Assembly (NCBI GenBank): GCA_021776235.1 | Contig: JAJFGG010000139.1 | Coordinates: 1 to 39,439 of the forward strand | Reading direction: 5' to 3' | Source of the DNA: Alphaproteobacteria bacterium | Lineage (GTDB): Bacteria > Pseudomonadota > Alphaproteobacteria > GCA-2731375 | DNA: 39,439 bases | Part shown: piece by piece, positions 1 through 7,635 of the stretch | Numbering within the stretch: the stretch's first letter is position 1 | Layout of the letters: each line of letters opens with the position of its first letter | The notes under the pieces: generated by a model | Databases searched by the model: none | Seen by the model: only the letters and a program-made list of their open reading frames with translations | What the model was told of the DNA's origin: nothing | Translations under genes and position numbers: made by a program

Positions 1-2
1 GG

Positions 3-302
3 ACCTATGAAGAGAGATCCTGGCTGCCCCATGGCAGCAGCGGCGATGGCCCGCCCGGGGAACAGCCGGTGTTTTTGACGGTGGAGGATGAAAACCCCAA
101 CGGTGCCGATGTTCTGGTTGCCGTCGATGGCCGGGCGCCGGCCATGGCCGGCGCTTTTGCGAGGGTCATCGATATGTTCGATGGCCGGGACGAGGCCATG
201 GTCGCCGCCGCCCGGCAACGCTGGCGCGGCTATCTGGATCAGGGCCTCGAGCTGACCTACTGGCAACAGACGGAAAATGGCGGATGGGAGAAAAAGCAAT
301 AA
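3..302 (+). CDS. holC: DNA polymerase III chi subunit, C-terminal part
   Basis: The reading frame is already open at the window edge, so the N-terminus lies outside. About 99 residues remain. The visible part carries the stretch that marks HolC: an FLPHG-like segment (here WLPHG), then EDENPNGADVL followed by a short acidic tail. HolC is the clamp-loader accessory subunit that links the Pol III tau/psi complex to SSB. The run VFLTVEDENPNGADV matches the strand before the NPN turn in known chi proteins. It is read on the plus strand and ends at a TAA. The gene after it is not obviously related. The assignment rests on motif memory, but the NPNGA block is distinctive. Confidence 0.85.
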   Translation, partial: TYEERSWLPHGSSGDGPPGEQPVFLTVEDENPNGADVLVAVDGRAPAMAGAFARVIDMFDGRDEAMVAAARQRWRGYLDQGLELTYWQQTENGGWEKKQ

Positions 303-404
303 TCGCCGTCCGGAAACCGGCCAACCGATACGGCGTCGCCCTTGTATGGTTGCTGGCCGCGGGTCTATGATGCCGACCCAATTCTTGGGTGAAAGGTGCA
401 TGGC

Positions 405-860
405 ATGTTGTGTCGGGCCTTGCTGACGGCCCTGTTGCCGATCGCTATGGCAAGCGGGGTTTTGGCGCAGAATGCCATCGGCGGCGCAACCATCAATTCC
501 TACCGCGCCAGCCCATACGCCGCCAAGTCGTTCTCACGTTCGTTCGGCGCCGGGCGCCCGTTCGTCCCCAATGGTCCAAACAATCGCTCCGGCGTTTACG
601 GGACCCTGCAGGGCAGTCGCGGTGCGGGCAGCCCCCCTGCCGTCAACGCCCCGCCACTGTATGATCGCCTGGGCAATTATTTGGGCCGCCCTGGCGCGGG
701 CACTGATGGCTCGAACCAGGCCTCCGATCGCATCGGGCCCCGGGCAAGTCCCTACGCCCCGGACAGCATCAGCAAGAAATACGGCCGGCCGCGGCCAATT
801 GAACCATACAGTCCGACCAGGCCGTTTGGCACCAGCATCCGGGTTTACGGCCGGCGTTAG
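405..860 (+). CDS. small secreted protein with two copies of an SPYAxxS repeat
   Basis: A 151-residue protein with a clear Sec signal peptide: a charged start, a hydrophobic core to about residue 20, and an ALA/VLA-Q type cleavage near residue 21. The mature part is low in acidic residues and rich in Gly, Pro, Ser, Tyr and Arg. It holds a twofold internal repeat: residues 34-66 and 113-149 both begin RASPYA, carry a SxSxxxG core and end in VYG. A YDRLGNYLG segment lies between them. This resembles the widespread exported YDxxGNYLG / SPYxPDSI repeat proteins of unknown function. I place the start at ATG 405, because GAAAGG lies about 8 bases upstream; an in-frame GTG at 396 would overlap that site. 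No function can be assigned. Confidence 0.7.
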   Translation: MLCRALLTALLPIAMASGVLAQNAIGGATINSYRASPYAAKSFSRSFGAGRPFVPNGPNNRSGVYGTLQGSRGAGSPPAVNAPPLYDRLGNYLGRPGAGTDGSNQASDRIGPRASPYAPDSISKKYGRPRPIEPYSPTRPFGTSIRVYGRR

Positions 861-867
861 AGCATTT

Positions 868-996
868 CTAGACCATTTTCGAGATTGACTTACCCGCCCG
901 CTCCCCCTCCCGACCACCCATTGATCATAATCCTGTGGGTGGTCGGGAGGGGGAGCGGGTGGCACGGCGACTCGATGAATATCGAAAATAGTCTAG
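868..996. repeat. 129-bp inverted repeat between convergent genes
   Basis: The inner arms 897-920 and 936-959 are a perfect 24-bp inverted repeat around a 15-base AT-rich loop. The outer arms 868-886 and 978-996 match again at 17 of 19 positions. The whole forms a cruciform or long hairpin between the plus-strand secreted-protein gene and the end of livM on the minus strand. The right outer arm includes the livM stop codon. No run of T follows either arm, so it is not a textbook intrinsic terminator. It could still act as a bidirectional transcript end or RNA-stabilising hairpin, or be a small MITE/REP-like element. Confidence 0.85.
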
Positions 997-2003
997 CTTT
1001 GCTCTGCCCGCTTGCCCCGTCCTTGCCATTTATCGATGACTGCGCCAACGACGCCCTTGGGCAGAAAGATGATGAAGAGAATCAACATGATGCCATAGAC
1101 CAACAAAGGCACGCCGGCGGCGTTGAAGCAGATTTTGTCGGTCAGGCAAATCGCTTCCGTGCCGATCCAGATACGCAACACCTCGGCCAGCAGTATGGTT
1201 ATCACGGCGCCTATGGTCGGGCCCAGCATGCTGTAAATTCCGCCCACGACAACCGCGAATACGATCTGCAACGAGATTCCGACGCCGCCGATCGTGTCCG
1301 GCGAGATGAACATCTGGTACTGGCAGTACATGGCGCCGGCGAAAGCCGTCATGACCGCGCTCAACACCGTTACCTTCAATTTCTCCTTCGTGACCTGAAC
1401 CCCCACCGCGGCGGCGGCATCCTCATCTTCCCAGATCGCCTCCAGGGCGTAGCGCGACATTGATCGGTCGACCAGGCGCCAAATCACGAGGCCGACCATC
1501 CAGAAAAACAACGCGACATAATAGAACATCATTCGGTCATCGGACTGAAATGCCACGATGGACCAGCCGTCGCCAAAGCGCTCTGGCGTATAGCCCAACG
1601 AGCCGCCGGTGGTGTCGCGGGTGGCTATAATGATCTGCCGCACAACTTCCGACAGCGCCAGGGTTACCAGGGCGAAGTAATGTCCAATGATGCGAAAGCG
1701 GAAACAGGGGTAGCCGATCAAGACCGCCAAACCGGCGGCGCAGGCCATCGCGACGGGAATGCCGATCCACGGCGTCAAGCCGACCTCGTTCCACAACAGC
1801 GCCGTAACATAGCCGCCGACAGCCATGAAGGCCCCATGTCCCAGGGAAACCAAGCCAAAGCGGCCCATGACCGACCAGCCGGTGTAGGCGAACGACCAAA
1901 TCAGGATGACAATGACCAGATGCAGGGGATAGGGACCTATCCCAAGAAAGGGCAGGGCCACCAGAACGGCGGCAACGATCGCGACTAGAAGTTTGCTATT
2001 CAT
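993..2003 (-). CDS. livM: branched-chain amino acid-type ABC transporter permease LivM
   Basis: A 336-residue polytopic membrane protein of the BPD_transp_2 family. It carries the LivM hallmarks: GRFGLVSLGHGAFMAVGGY near residue 45, TGGSLG around 130, an EAA-like segment with AAAAVGV around 195, and a GGxxxxxGPxxGA loop near 255. It forms the inner-membrane channel with LivH. The start is ATG 2003, because it overlaps the livH stop in an ATGA arrangement, which suggests translational coupling. A reading frame extends 26 residues further but lacks permease features. The stop codon lies inside the outer arm of the inverted repeat at 868-996. It is the last gene of the transporter operon. The substrate cannot be read from the permease alone; this family also moves amides, urea and aromatics. 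Confidence 0.92.
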   Translation of the reverse strand: MNSKLLVAIVAAVLVALPFLGIGPYPLHLVIVILIWSFAYTGWSVMGRFGLVSLGHGAFMAVGGYVTALLWNEVGLTPWIGIPVAMACAAGLAVLIGYPCFRFRIIGHYFALVTLALSEVVRQIIIATRDTTGGSLGYTPERFGDGWSIVAFQSDDRMMFYYVALFFWMVGLVIWRLVDRSMSRYALEAIWEDEDAAAAVGVQVTKEKLKVTVLSAVMTAFAGAMYCQYQMFISPDTIGGVGISLQIVFAVVVGGIYSMLGPTIGAVITILLAEVLRIWIGTEAICLTDKICFNAAGVPLLVYGIMLILFIIFLPKGVVGAVIDKWQGRGKRAEQS

Positions 2004-2887
2004 GACTTCCTCGCGAACAACCCTTCGGGACGTATGAACATGGCGGCGATGAAGAAGCCGAAGGCGAGCACATAGCCCCATTCAAGTTCCGCGAAATAGC
2101 CGCCAATGGTGATCAGTTCGCTAAAGACGAAGGCCGCCAGAAATCCGCCAACCATGTTACCGAGTCCGCCCATGACGCAAACCATGAAGGTTATCGGCCC
2201 GAAACTGAGGCCGATGAAGGGATGAACGTCATATTGCATTGCCAGCAAGGCGGCGGCCAGTCCGGCCAGGCCGCCGCCGATCGCCGATGTCAGCAAGTAA
2301 AGCTTCTTGGTGTTGACGCCCATCAGGACCATGATTTCGCGGTCCTGGCTGATCGCCCGGATGGCGGCGCCCAGATAACTGCGCGAGAGAAACTGAAAAA
2401 GCACGATGACAACGCCGGCAGCGATCGCGAACGACAGCAGCCGGGTCCAGGACAGATAAATGTCTTCGCTAAGCGCCAGGCTGCCGAGGCTGACGCCCAG
2501 GTTCCGGAATTCAATGCCGAAGGCGACCATGGCCAGGCCTTGAAAGAAAAACAACAGACCGCCGGTCGCCAAAAGCTGGTTGATGGGCGCGGCATCCAAC
2601 AGATAGCCAATTACCAGCCGATGGGTCAGCCAGCCCAGCAGGGCGGTGACGCCAACCCCGCCGGCCGCCGCGGCAATCAATGGCATGCCGCCATCCACAT
2701 GCAGAAAATAGATCGTATACATGCCCAGCATGATAATTTCGGCATAGCAGATCCAAACCACGTCGATGACGCCGAAAATCAGGTTCAACCCCAGCGACAA
2801 CAGAGCCAGAACGCCGCCCAGAAGAAGCCCGTTGATCAACGTTTCGACAAAGAAAATGCTGAATAACGCTTCGGTGAATTCCGCCAT
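2000..2887 (-). CDS. livH: branched-chain amino acid-type ABC transporter permease LivH
   Basis: A 295-residue permease with eight or so hydrophobic segments. The N-terminus has the LivH signature: LINGLLLGGVLALLSLGLNLIFGV, here at about residues 17-40. A RAISQDREIMVLMGVN segment (residues 177-192) fits the cytoplasmic EAA loop that contacts the ATPases. GGLGNMVGGFLAAF near residue 240 is another family landmark. It pairs with LivM to form the translocation pore. Nine bases separate it from livF upstream, and its stop overlaps the livM start by 4 bp. The order of transcription is SBP, livG, livF, livH, livM. Confidence 0.93.
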   Translation of the reverse strand: MAEFTEALFSIFFVETLINGLLLGGVLALLSLGLNLIFGVIDVVWICYAEIIMLGMYTIYFLHVDGGMPLIAAAAGGVGVTALLGWLTHRLVIGYLLDAAPINQLLATGGLLFFFQGLAMVAFGIEFRNLGVSLGSLALSEDIYLSWTRLLSFAIAAGVVIVLFQFLSRSYLGAAIRAISQDREIMVLMGVNTKKLYLLTSAIGGGLAGLAAALLAMQYDVHPFIGLSFGPITFMVCVMGGLGNMVGGFLAAFVFSELITIGGYFAELEWGYVLAFGFFIAAMFIRPEGLFARKS

Positions 2888-2896
2888 TGTTTCGAC

Positions 2897-3601
2897 TCAC
2901 ATACCCATGAATGATTTTTGAATTTCCGGGCTTTGCAGCAACTCGTCGGCCGTGCCTTCCATATGCAGGCTGCCCGATTCCAGCACGTAGGCGCGGTCGA
3001 CCACGCGCAGAACCTGTTTGACGTTCTGTTCGACGATCAATACCGTCAGGCCCTCCGCCCGGATCCGGTCAATCAGTTCGAAGACCTGCTGCACGATGAC
3101 CGGCGCCAGACCGGCCGAAGGTTCGTCCATCAACAGGATCTTCGGGTCTGACATCAAAGCGCGGCCGATCGCGCACATTTGCTGCTCACCGCCCGATAGG
3201 GTGCCGGCCAGTTGGTCGCGGCGTTCCTGCATGCGGGGAAAAAGTTCATAGACAAAGCGCTTGCGCTCCTCGAACCGGGCCCGGAACTTCGGCAAATAGC
3301 AGCCCATGCGCAGATTGTCCTCGACGCTCATGCGGGGAAACAGGCGCCTGTTTTCCGGTACGTGCGCCACGCCCATGCCGACGATTTCATAGGGCGGGGC
3401 ATCAAGGACGGAAGTGCCTTCCATTTCAATGCTTCCCGCCACGGCCGGAATGAGGCCGGAGATGACCCGCATCAAGGTCGATTTGCCGGCGCCGTTAGGT
3501 CCGATCACGGCCACGGCCTCGCCCGCGTTTACATCCAACGAGACGTCGAACAGGGCCTGAAAATCGCCATAACCGGCATTTACGTGTCTAAGGGTCAGCA
3601 T
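2897..3601 (-). CDS. livF: branched-chain amino acid-type ABC transporter ATPase LivF
   Basis: A 234-residue ABC ATPase. Walker A GPNGAGKST is at residues 34-42, the signature LSGGEQQ at 135-141, and Walker B ILLMDEP with D159/E160. A switch histidine is not obvious in the usual place: the segment reads VEQNVKQ, which is normal for LivF, where Gln replaces His. VPENRRLFPRMSVEDNL (residues 81-97) is a family signature. It couples ATP hydrolysis to transport with LivG on the cytoplasmic face. It lies 29 bases after livG and 9 bases before livH, as expected for a single operon. Confidence 0.94.
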   Translation of the reverse strand: MLTLRHVNAGYGDFQALFDVSLDVNAGEAVAVIGPNGAGKSTLMRVISGLIPAVAGSIEMEGTSVLDAPPYEIVGMGVAHVPENRRLFPRMSVEDNLRMGCYLPKFRARFEERKRFVYELFPRMQERRDQLAGTLSGGEQQMCAIGRALMSDPKILLMDEPSAGLAPVIVQQVFELIDRIRAEGLTVLIVEQNVKQVLRVVDRAYVLESGSLHMEGTADELLQSPEIQKSFMGM

Positions 3602-3630
3602 TACGCTGCAATCCTTGCAATAGGAATTAT

Positions 3631-4383
3631 TCAGGAACGGTTGGCTGCCGAGGCCGTCTCTTCCGCATCGCTGCCAAGATAGACTTCAATGACCTTGGGA
3701 TTGGTCGCCACTTCATTGGGGCCGCCATCGGCAATCTTCTCGCCATGATCCAAAACCATGACGCGATCAACGACCCGCATCAGGACGCCCATGATATGTT
3801 CGACCCAGATGATGGTGACGCCCAGTTCCTCGCGAATGTTCCGCAACATATCCGCGGCCTGGTCCATCTCATCGTGGTCCAGTCCGCCCAGACTTTCGTC
3901 CGCCAGCAGCAACGTGGGTTTGGTCGCCAGGGCCTTTGCCAGTTCCAGCTTTTTCAAGCCGGCCGCGCCCAGGGTGTCGACCGAGGCGGCCTCATCGCTG
4001 GGCAGCCCGACCAGGCGCAGGGCATCTTTCGCGCTTTTCCATGCATCTTCCCGGGATACCGCGCCGGCCTGGCCGTAGTAGCCGGCCAGCGCGGCATTCT
4101 CGAGAATTGTCAGGCGGCGGATCGGGCGCGGGATCTGAAAGGTCCGGCCCACCCCCATCAGACAAATGCGTGGTGGCGGCGCACCGGCGATTTCCTGGCC
4201 TAGCAAACGGATCGAGCCATTGTTCGGTTTCAACACGCCCGAAAGCATATTGAAAATCGTACTCTTGCCCGATCCGTTCGGTCCGATCAGACCCAGGATC
4301 TCGCCCTTTTCGAGGGAGAAGTCCACATTATCAACCGCCGTGAAGCCACCAAAATGCTTCGACAGACCTTCAACCTCAAGCAT
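3631..4383 (-). CDS. livG: branched-chain amino acid-type ABC transporter ATPase LivG
   Basis: A 250-residue ABC ATPase starting at ATG 4383 with MLEVEGLSKHFGG; the open frame upstream of that ATG has no ABC features. Walker A GPNGSGKST is at 34-42. GVGRTFQIPRPIRRLT (residues 77-92) holds the Q-loop region typical of LivG. Walker B is LLLADES with D162/E163, followed by GGLD and a switch histidine at H196 (WVEHIMG). The signature loop reads LGAAGLKKLELAKAL at about 138-152 instead of a canonical LSGGQ. LivG proteins often deviate here, but this one is far from consensus. It sits 38 bases after the substrate-binding protein gene. Confidence 0.93.
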   Translation of the reverse strand: MLEVEGLSKHFGGFTAVDNVDFSLEKGEILGLIGPNGSGKSTIFNMLSGVLKPNNGSIRLLGQEIAGAPPPRICLMGVGRTFQIPRPIRRLTILENAALAGYYGQAGAVSREDAWKSAKDALRLVGLPSDEAASVDTLGAAGLKKLELAKALATKPTLLLADESLGGLDHDEMDQAADMLRNIREELGVTIIWVEHIMGVLMRVVDRVMVLDHGEKIADGGPNEVATNPKVIEVYLGSDAEETASAANRS

Positions 4384-4421
4384 GATCAAACGCGCCTGAC
4401 CAACGCCTCTCAAGCAACAAC

Positions 4422-5738
4422 CTACTTCGCATAGGGCGAAGACTTCGGCAGCGGCAGAACCGGATCGATGGTCTGCAGCGCCTTCGGCCAGGCAATATAA
4501 ACCTTGCGCTTGACGTACTGCATGACGACGGGCGAGGCGCGGGTGTTCTGCCCCATCATATCGGATTCGCCGGCCTTGGGAAATTTGACGCCAAAGCCCA
4601 AAAGCGTACCGCCTTCCGCAATGTCCGTTTCCATGGCTGCCTTGCGCAGAGACTCGGCATCGATGCCGCCGTATTTCTTGATCGCCCGCGGCAGCACATC
4701 GGTAAAGAATACATGCGCGTTCGAGGCGGCCATGCCGACGTGGGCCGATTTCACCTTCACGTCCGGTTTGGCTTTCTCGTACTCGGCCCCAACTTTGGCG
4801 GTGACCTCCGGCAAACTGGCGGCCAGGGATTTGGGATCCAGCAACCAAATGGAAACCGGATCAACGTTGTAGATATGATCAACGTCGTTGCCGAGCGCGT
4901 CATACAGTTTGTCCGCCACGCCGTAACCGGCGCCATGGCCGATCAGGGCCTTGAAACGCAGGCCTTGTTCCTTGGCCTGGCGCAGGAACAGCGTGATGTC
5001 CGGATTGTAACCGGTGTGCAGGATCACGTCGGGGCGCTTGCGCTTCAGCTTGGTGACCAGGGAAGACAGGTCGGGCGCGGTGGCCGAATAACCTTCCTTC
5101 AGCACTAGGTTCATGCCGAGCTTTTTGGCCGCCCCGGCATTGCCGCCGGCCACGCCGGACCCATATGGGCCGTCCTCGTGGATGATCGCCACGCGCAGAT
5201 CCTTCGGCGCAATACCCATTTTTGCCTGAGAGTTGGCATTCAGAAAATCGACCGACAGTTCGCCGAACATGGCGCCATGCACCTGCGGGCGGAATACGTA
5301 CTTCAGGTTCCGGTCTTTCAGAACCGCCGGCGAGATGCAGGTCGTGATCCACATGAATTTCTTCAGGGAATCCACTTTGGCCGCCACCGGCACGCACTGT
5401 GCGCTGGAATAAAAGCCGAGCAGCATATCGACTTTTTCCTGTTCGATCAGGCGCACAGCCTCGTTGATCGCGACTTCGGGCTTGGATTGCGCATCGGCAT
5501 AGATCGGTTCGATCATATAACCTTCGACACCGCCTTTTGCATTGATGTAGTCGATCATGATCTTGGCGCCCAGCGCCTGCAGATCGGAACCACCGCCGGC
5601 CAAGGGGCCGGTATAGTCGTAGATCACGCCGATTTTGATCTTCTTGTCGGCAGCCTGGGCCCCGAAACCCATTGCCAATGCGACACATATGGTTGCAAGG
5701 CCAATAAAAAATCGCCGGGTATTGCGAAAGTCGCTCAT
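4422..5738 (-). CDS. periplasmic substrate-binding protein of a LivJ/K-type ABC transporter
   Basis: A 438-residue Peripla_BP_6 family protein. It has a signal sequence with an NTRRFF twin-arginine-like element at residues 6-11 and a hydrophobic core ending in GAQA, with cleavage near residue 29. The mature protein opens IKIGVIYDYTGPLAGGG, the family's first strand and ligand loop, and later has INAKGGVEGY and HEDGPYGSGVAGGN. Start ATG 5738 is supported by GGGAGG 7 bases upstream; an open frame extends 28 codons further but would place non-signal residues in front. It is the first gene of the transporter operon. It is longer than LivJ (about 370), like the amide/urea or aromatic-binding members. 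The ligand is not deducible. The divergent neighbour is an amidohydrolase, which hints at an amide-like substrate (inference). Confidence 0.9.
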   Translation of the reverse strand: MSDFRNTRRFFIGLATICVALAMGFGAQAADKKIKIGVIYDYTGPLAGGGSDLQALGAKIMIDYINAKGGVEGYMIEPIYADAQSKPEVAINEAVRLIEQEKVDMLLGFYSSAQCVPVAAKVDSLKKFMWITTCISPAVLKDRNLKYVFRPQVHGAMFGELSVDFLNANSQAKMGIAPKDLRVAIIHEDGPYGSGVAGGNAGAAKKLGMNLVLKEGYSATAPDLSSLVTKLKRKRPDVILHTGYNPDITLFLRQAKEQGLRFKALIGHGAGYGVADKLYDALGNDVDHIYNVDPVSIWLLDPKSLAASLPEVTAKVGAEYEKAKPDVKVKSAHVGMAASNAHVFFTDVLPRAIKKYGGIDAESLRKAAMETDIAEGGTLLGFGVKFPKAGESDMMGQNTRASPVVMQYVKRKVYIAWPKALQTIDPVLPLPKSSPYAK

Positions 5739-5946
5739 GGCTATCCTCCCAAATAAGAGCAATTTTTGATTGCCACAAGCCTCGGTCGCTGGGCGCTGCA
5801 TTGTCAAGCTTTCTTTAACCATAACCGAATTCCGCCAATTTTCTGATCTCCGCTACAGCTCACCGCGTGACGCCAACGCTTTGCCTGCGGACTTGCCTTT
5901 AGTCTTGGCGGCGCAGATCATTAAGTCGCCTATTAGGAAGTTTTCA
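5739..5946. promoter_or_regulatory. divergent control region between transporter operon and amidohydrolase
   Basis: These 208 bases separate two divergent operons, so both promoters should lie here. On the minus strand a TTGACA hexamer (5802-5807 in plus coordinates) stands about 64 bases ahead of the transporter start. I do not see a convincing -10 at 17 bases from it. On the plus strand AGGAAG at 5935-5940 serves ATG 5947. No riboswitch or clear operator palindrome was recognised. Confidence 0.4.
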
Positions 5947-7635
5947 ATGGTCCCGGGGGAGGGGAAGTTGCAGAAAATCACGGTTTATACGGCGCGGTGC
6001 ATCCATACCATGGATCCGGGCCGGCCTACGGCCAGCGCAATTGCCGTGTCAGAAGGGCGCATTGTCTCGGTTGGCAGCCTGACCTCGATGCAGCCCTGGC
6101 TGCGGCGTTTCGCGCACGAGATTGACACCCGCTTCGCTGACGATGTCCTGCTGCCCGGCTTTATCGACCCCCATACCCATCTGCGCATGTCCGGCACCTT
6201 CATGGGCCTGCATTATGTCGGGCCGATCACCTCGCAAGGACCGGCGGGTCCGATCGCCGGCCTGCCCGACCGCGAGGCCGCGCTGGCCCGACTACAGGCA
6301 TTGGTGGATGAGCAGAACGATCCTGACATTCCGGTTATCACCTGGGGCTATGACCCGGGCATGCAGGGCGGTCATCTGGATCGCGACATGCTGGACCGGA
6401 TTTCCGATCGCGTGCCGATTTGGGTGCTCTCCTACGCGCCGCATATCGTTTACACCAACAGCCCAATGCTGGAGATGACCGGCGTTACCCAGGACACCGA
6501 AGCCCATGGCATCGGCCGCTACGGCGATGGCCGGTTGAACGGCTGGTTCATCGAAAGCCCGGCGGTCGCAATGGCCTTCCGGCCGGTACGGCAGCAGGTT
6601 TACCGCCCCGGTTTCGGCCGCGAGGCGCTCTACCGTCAGGGCCAGGTGGCGGTGCGCAACGGCATCACCACGGTGGCGGATCTGTTGTTCGGTTCCGAAT
6701 CTTTTGAAACCGAATGGGCCGATCACCATCAGGCAGCCACGGATCCGGCCTTTCCATTGCGGATGCTGCTGATACCGCAGGAAAGCCGCCTTGCCGAAAA
6801 ATTTGGCGGCGGCCGTTTCGACTACCTCAAGCGCATGCGCGCCCAGGGCAACGATAAACTGGCGGTGCATGGGGTGAAATTCGTCAATGACGGCTCCTAC
6901 CCCTCGATGACCCTGCGCTTGAACTTCCCCGGTTATTTGGATGGCGAGGTCGGCCTGCGCGGCGGCACCCCCTGGGAAGACATGGTAGATTGCATGTTGC
7001 CCTATTGGCAGGCCGGCATTCAGATCCATTCCCATGCCAATGGTGATGAGACCGTGGATATGACCCTGGATACCCTGGCTGAATTGCAGCGCCGGCAGCC
7101 GCGCTTCGATCATCGTTTCACCATCGAACATTATTGCATTTCCACCGTTGCCCAGGGCCGTCGCCTGGCGGCGCTGGGGGGACTGGCCAGCGTCAATCCG
7201 TATTTTGTGCACTACCGCGCCCTCATTCATGCCGACAGCGGTTTCGGACCGGACCGGGCCGAGGCCACGGCGCGCCTGGGTACCCTGGCCGAGGCGGGGG
7301 TGACCTTTGCCCTGCATTCGGATTTCAATCTGGTGGTCGGTCCCATGGCGCCCCTGACGGCGGCCTGGGTGGCGGTGAACCGGATTGCCGCCGACGATGC
7401 CACCGTGATGGCGCCGGGCGAGCGGATCTCGGTCGACCGGGCCTTGCGGGCGGTGACCGTAGATGCCGCCTTTGTCCTGCGCCGGGACCACGAGATCGGC
7501 AGCCTGGAAGTGGGCAAGCGGGCCGACATGGCGATCCTGGGCGACGACCCCTATACCGTCGCGCCGGCACGGCTGCGCGATGTTCCGGTCAAGGGCACCC
7601 TGTTGGGTGGCGTGCCGAACCTGGCGCAGCCATGA
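5947..7635 (+). CDS. YtcJ-like metal-dependent amidohydrolase (Amidohydro_3)
   Basis: A 562-residue TIM-barrel hydrolase. The N-terminal beta-sandwich strand (ITVYTARCIHTMDP) leads to the metal motif DPHTH with H76 and H78. Later come VKFVNDGSYPS (candidate metal-bridging lysine strand), IQIHSHANGDET, FTIEHY and LHSDF, which supply the remaining metal histidines and the catalytic aspartate. The C-terminus has the GSLEVGKRADMAILGDDP strand that closes the sandwich. Such enzymes cleave amide or formamide C-N bonds; the substrate here is unknown. I chose ATG 5947 with AGGAAG 6 bases upstream. TTG 5968, preceded by GGGGGAGGGG, is a possible alternative. Its stop overlaps the COG0523 gene start by 4 bp, and it is divergent from an ABC importer, which suggests import followed by hydrolysis. 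Confidence 0.9.
   Translation: MVPGEGKLQKITVYTARCIHTMDPGRPTASAIAVSEGRIVSVGSLTSMQPWLRRFAHEIDTRFADDVLLPGFIDPHTHLRMSGTFMGLHYVGPITSQGPAGPIAGLPDREAALARLQALVDEQNDPDIPVITWGYDPGMQGGHLDRDMLDRISDRVPIWVLSYAPHIVYTNSPMLEMTGVTQDTEAHGIGRYGDGRLNGWFIESPAVAMAFRPVRQQVYRPGFGREALYRQGQVAVRNGITTVADLLFGSESFETEWADHHQAATDPAFPLRMLLIPQESRLAEKFGGGRFDYLKRMRAQGNDKLAVHGVKFVNDGSYPSMTLRLNFPGYLDGEVGLRGGTPWEDMVDCMLPYWQAGIQIHSHANGDETVDMTLDTLAELQRRQPRFDHRFTIEHYCISTVAQGRRLAALGGLASVNPYFVHYRALIHADSGFGPDRAEATARLGTLAEAGVTFALHSDFNLVVGPMAPLTAAWVAVNRIAADDATVMAPGERISVDRALRAVTVDAAFVLRRDHEIGSLEVGKRADMAILGDDPYTVAPARLRDVPVKGTLLGGVPNLAQP

Noticed and set aside
885-1463. Plus-strand open frame of 192 codons opposite livM
   Set aside because: It is antisense to a clear permease, with unnatural composition and no ribosome site.
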